From Azadirachta indica (lineage: Eukaryota > Streptophyta > Magnoliopsida > Sapindales > Meliaceae), in contig CM040441.1 in the NCBI GenBank assembly GCA_022749755.1, forward strand, positions 19,531,475-19,595,474: a stretch of 64,000 nt of DNA, given 5' to 3'. A program made the translations under genes and the position numbers. The notes beneath the pieces were generated by a model. The model did not search any database. It was given only the letters and a program-made list of their open reading frames with translations, and was not told the origin of the DNA. Shown here piece by piece: positions 60,301-64,000 of this stretch. How positions within the stretch are numbered: position 1 is the first letter of the stretch; each line of letters starts with the position of its first letter.

Positions 60301-61165
60301 AATTATTAAATATATGTTATGTTTGATAAAATACATAATTTATAATATCTTTAAAGACCTCAATAATAATTATCAAATTAACCTAACCAAACTTCAACTA
60401 AATCTTTCATTTTCTTTCTTAGAAGCTGCTGCCCCTCTCTCAGACTCCATGCACAGTGACGGAACACCTATCAATTGAATTCATCTTCTTCGGCCTTTCC
60501 TCTTTCTTTGACTTTTTAGGTTTCAAATATTTAGATCAAAAAGGTTAGTCATTTGTTCATAATATTTTTAATCTATATATCTGGATGTACAACAAATTTA
60601 TAATTATTTATTTTAATTTCATAATTAATATTATCTTCGTAACATTGTATAACATGTATATATAATAATAATAATGTGAATGCTTTGTTTTGCGTGTAAA
60701 TCCATTATCAATTTTAAGCCTTCATATTGTAATTCCCAGATATAAGCTATACAAGGTTGAGAAAAAAAAATACGCGAGTTGATATATAATATTTAAAAAA
60801 TTCGGGTGTTTCTGTTTTTTATAGAAAATCTTGTAGGATGTTCTTGCAAACTATTAAAGAAAAGGAAATATAATATTTCAAATATTTGGATGTTTCTTTT
60901 TTTTATAGAAAACCTTGTAGGATTTTCTTTTAAAAGCTTAATTCGACTTCTTATTTTTTCCGATCTTAAGCCATTTTTAATTATAGCTTCCAATGTAATA
61001 GCTAGCTTTATGGAATTCATTAACAGTTAATGTTAAAATATTTTAAAAAAAAAAATTCATTTATATATCTTTTGTAATTTATTTTTTATAATGCATACTA
61101 TTTTTATTATAACTTGTAAGAAATAAAAATTATATTAACTCTATTTTTATGTTTTACAAAAGAAA

Positions 61166-63244
61166 ATGGATTCAATTGAGATTAATGTGGTTGATAATTC
61201 TGCAAGTATTGGAGACAATGACGTTGATAATATTATTCAATTGGAGGATGATACTAATAAAAGTTGCTCAGAATACACTGGAAAACACAAACGGAAGCTT
61301 ACTTCAGAAGTTTAGACATGATTTGAGAAATTGCCAATCAATCAATTTCTAGATGGAAAACAAAGAACAAAGTGTAGAAAGTGTAGCATTGTTAATATTT
61401 GCCCAAGTACAAGTCGTACAGGTAATACGAAAAAACACATAACCACTTGTCCTAAATTGTTAATGCCACGTGATCCTAGGCAAATGCTTATTGATCATGC
61501 TTTAGGGTCTATGTCGATTCGTGTTCTCAAGTTTGATCCTAATGTATATCGTGAAAAATTGTGTTCTACTTTGGTGAAGCATGACTTTCCTTTTCAATTA
61601 GTTGAGTATGAAGGTATTATAGATATTCATAAATATTTGGAAGAACGGGTGCCAACATAATTAGAAACGCTGCAAAATCAGATGTGTTAAAGATGTATAA
61701 AAGTGAAAAAGAAAAAATAATTTACATGTTGGAAGGTGTTCCTGGTAGAATATCTTTAACTTCTTATTTATGCACTTTTATTACTATCATGTTTGACAGC
61801 ACATTTCATTGATAAATAATGGAAACTATAGAAAAGAGTGTTAAATTTTTGCTATATGCTATCTCTATATACTGGGATATGTTTAGCTGATAAGCTATTA
61901 TTATTATTATTATGTGATTGGAGTATTAAGAAAAAAATATTTTCATTGACTTTAGACAATGCTTCAAGTAATGATGTTTGTGTTCAAATGTTAAAAAATC
62001 AATTGAAAATAAAGAGAGTATTATTGTCTTATGGAGATTTTTTTCATGTTTATTGTTATGCACATATTATTAATTTGATAATTCAAGAGGAGTTAACAAA
62101 AATTAAGGGAGAAGTGGAAAAGGTTCATGAAAGTGTGAAATATCTTAAAGGATCACAGATGAGAAAATAAAAATTTTTGGAGTATGTTAGAGAAGTGTCT
62201 CTAGATAATAAGAAACGATTAAGGCAAGATGCTCTCATAAGATGGAATTCTACTTTTCTTATGCTCGAAAGTGCTTTGTATTATAAAAATACTTTTTCTC
62301 ACTTACAATTAAGTGACTCTAATTACAAGCATTGTCCTTTTGAAGATGAGTGGGAGAAAGTTAAAAAAATTAGCAAATTCTTATATGTTTTTTATGATAT
62401 TACTTGCATCTTTTCTGGCACAAAGTACCCCACTTTAAATTTGTATTTTCTGAAAGTGTTTACAGCTTATGTAACTTTAAAGCAATTGATGGAAGGTGAG
62501 GATGACTACATAAGACATAAGGCAAAAAAAAAAAATGATGGTCAAGTTTTCGACTTTTCTACCATATTAGCAATCGCTCTTATCTTAAATCCTCTTTATA
62601 AAATGTTATTTATTGAGTTTGCATACAAGAGGGTTTACAATTAGGATTCAACACAGATTAAGCATACTCGAGATAATTTATTTTCTTTGTTCAATGAATA
62701 CATGGTTAATTCATTTGAATCATCTTCCACGACCACATCCATAATTTCTACTCGAAATGTTGCTCAAATATGGCATATGATGATCCTACATTCAATAAGA
62801 CCATGGACATACTAAAGGTAAAGTTTATAATTATTTATAATATTTCAATTATTTAATTTTTTTCCTATGACTTATATGTAACTCCAATATAATTATATTT
62901 TTTAGTAAGAGTTTGATGACTTTAAAAATATGGATTATAATAATTTAAATCAAAAGACTCAATTGGAACCTTATTTGGATGAGGCACGACTAGATAGAAA
63001 TGCTAATTTTGACATTTTAGACTTTTGAAAAGGAAATGAGTTTCATTATCCTAATCTTTCTTCCATAGCTCATGGCGTCTTGAGCATTCCTATATCTATT
63101 ATTGCGTCTGAATCGACTTCTAGCATTGGTGGTAGAGTACTTAATCAATTTCAAAGTGCACTTCAGCTAGATACAGTTGAGGCATTGTTTTGTATAAGAG
63201 ATTGGTTGCTTAAGGAGAGTGATCATAAATATATATTGATTTAA
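61166..63244 (+). pseudogene. hAT transposase with BED zinc finger and C-terminal dimerisation domain, broken
   Basis: ATG at 61166 (MDSIEINVVD) runs to a TAG near 61313, where the BED finger should begin (VW..FEK). The finger resumes in frame 61331-61660 (DGKQRTKCRKC, GNTKKHITTC). RNase H-like segments follow: DSTFH (about 61795), LTLDNASSNDV (about 61950), FFHVYCYAHIINLIIQEEL, then ALIRWNSTFLMLESAL (about 62240) and KKISKFLYVFYDIT. The hAT C-terminal dimerisation domain lies at about 63065-63220 (VLSIPISIIASESTSSIGGR, ALQLDTVEALFCIRDWL). Several stops and a likely intron (62820-62905) interrupt it. It resembles the plant RICESLEEPER/BED-hAT family. Confidence 0.9.
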
Positions 63245-63458
63245 ATTTTCTATTTGTTGCTTATAAGTGATGATATTTATAATTTATTTTTGTTATTTTT
63301 ACAAAAAGCAACCGTGCCCAATTAAATTATCTTACTGGAGAGATATTAAGCTTGAATATTTCAAGTGCTTCATCTTTAGAGAGTAGTATAATTCTAAGTA
63401 GTTCTTAGTTGTTACTTAAAAAAAATTGATATTTGAGTTTATATTTTTTAGCTTTTAT

Positions 63459-63800
63459 TTGTTATATATGCTGCTTTTGTTATTTGGGAGAATTGAATTG
63501 AATTGAATTTATGTTATTTAGTTTTTAGTTGTTGTTATATAAGTTGTTTATGTTATTTAGGAGGATTGAATTGAATTGAATTTTTGTTGTGTAGTTTTCA
63601 ATTGTTGTTTATATTGCTTTTGTTATTTGGGAGAATTGAAATTGAATTTATATTGTTTAAATTTTAGTTGTTGTTGATTTTGTTATTTGAGAGAGTTGAG
63701 TTGAATTGATTTTTGTCGTGTAGTTTTTAGTTGTTGTTTATGTTGCCTTTGTTATTTGGAAGAATTGAAATTGAATTTATGTTATTACTTGTTAATTGTT
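63459..63800. repeat. Degenerate 60-74 bp tandem repeat in the hAT element
   Basis: The anchor TTGTTATTTGGGAGAATTGA recurs near 63475, 63552, 63622, 63682 and 63750, with TAGTTTTTAGTTGTTGTT between copies. It lies between the transposase stop and the right subterminal region. Confidence 0.75.
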
Positions 63801-64000
63801 TATGGATGATTTGAATATATTATTTATATTGTTATTTGTAATTTAAGAGAATTAAGATTTGTGTTTTTTTATTTAGGAATTTAAATGGATGATGTTTGAT
63901 TCAAAATAATAAATTAGTTTATTTTTATTATTTTTGTTTACAAAATTAATCATGTCTTAAACAAATCATATTCGCACCTTAAACGCATTGTATTCGTGTT

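Larger units (their letters stand above)
59919..64000. mobile_element. hAT element, left end to beyond the window
   Basis: Starts (T)AGGGGTGGCAATTAGG, a typical hAT terminus. It is followed by subterminal repeats, including CGAATAATC and TCTTAAACGAATAAACGA-like units (60100-60300). The window ends in related sequence in inverted orientation (ATGTCTTAAACAAATCATATTC; ACGCATTGTATTCGTGTT), close to but not at the right terminus. The transposase relic lies between. Confidence 0.8.

Noticed and set aside
1..64000. CRISPR arrays, bacterial operons or organellar genes
   Set aside because: No spaced repeats of that kind, no dense intron-free coding, and no rRNA/tRNA clusters; introns and plant transposons indicate nuclear DNA.

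Overview
This window is nuclear DNA from a flowering plant, most likely a eudicot. It is AT-rich and gene-poor, introns run to several kilobases, and nearly all other recognisable coding sequence is decayed plant transposons (Mutator, hAT, CACTA, Ty3/Gypsy). I cannot name the genus from the sequence alone. No rRNA, tRNA, CRISPR array or prokaryotic-type operon was seen.

Only one gene looks intact: a 14-exon plus-strand gene (24409-38997) for a four-transmembrane class-3 lipase of the sn-1-specific diacylglycerol lipase type. The lipase elbow GHSLGG and plausible Asp and His partners are all present. One intron appears to use a GC donor beside a CT microsatellite.

Left arm. On the minus strand at about 2.15-5.99 kb lie exons of two unrelated genes in the same orientation: a lambda-class glutathione S-transferase (GSTL) followed by a pyridoxamine-phosphate-oxidase-like protein. 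Both are incomplete and carry splice-site, frame or stop lesions, so this is either a degraded captured-gene chimera or two truncated pseudogenes. At 6.5-11.6 kb there is a dead Mutator (MURA) transposase gene. A very regular 33-34 bp tandem array lies upstream of it and a 67 bp tandem array downstream.

15.2-24.2 kb is one 8.9 kb Mutator-like element. It has about 110 bp terminal inverted repeats, a near-perfect 9 bp target duplication, a plus-strand transposase relic, and a minus-strand DUF1985/Ulp1 SUMO-protease-like relic (KI-MULE/CUMULE organisation). Its right end stops about 240 bp upstream of the lipase ATG. A second, related MULE (40102-44175, exact 9 bp duplication) lies just downstream of the lipase gene. 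A non-autonomous MULE (33505-34689, exact 9 bp duplication) sits inside lipase intron 9. The lipase gene is therefore bracketed and invaded by Mutator elements.

Right arm. It holds a 619 bp hAT-type MITE with exact 8 bp duplications (46084-46702), a decayed minus-strand Ty3/Gypsy pol (about 49.7-53.0 kb), a relic of the same MITE family (about 55.3-55.6 kb), and a CACTA element (55856 to about 59919) with a tnpA-like remnant. From about 59919 to beyond the window there is a hAT element with a broken BED/hAT transposase. The hAT appears to have inserted only a dozen bases inside the right terminus of the CACTA element.

I found no clearly undescribed biological system. The most interesting structures are the nested transposon geometry, the subterminal hairpin clusters shared by two MULEs, the GSTL/PPOX exon assembly, and the unusual lipase intron.
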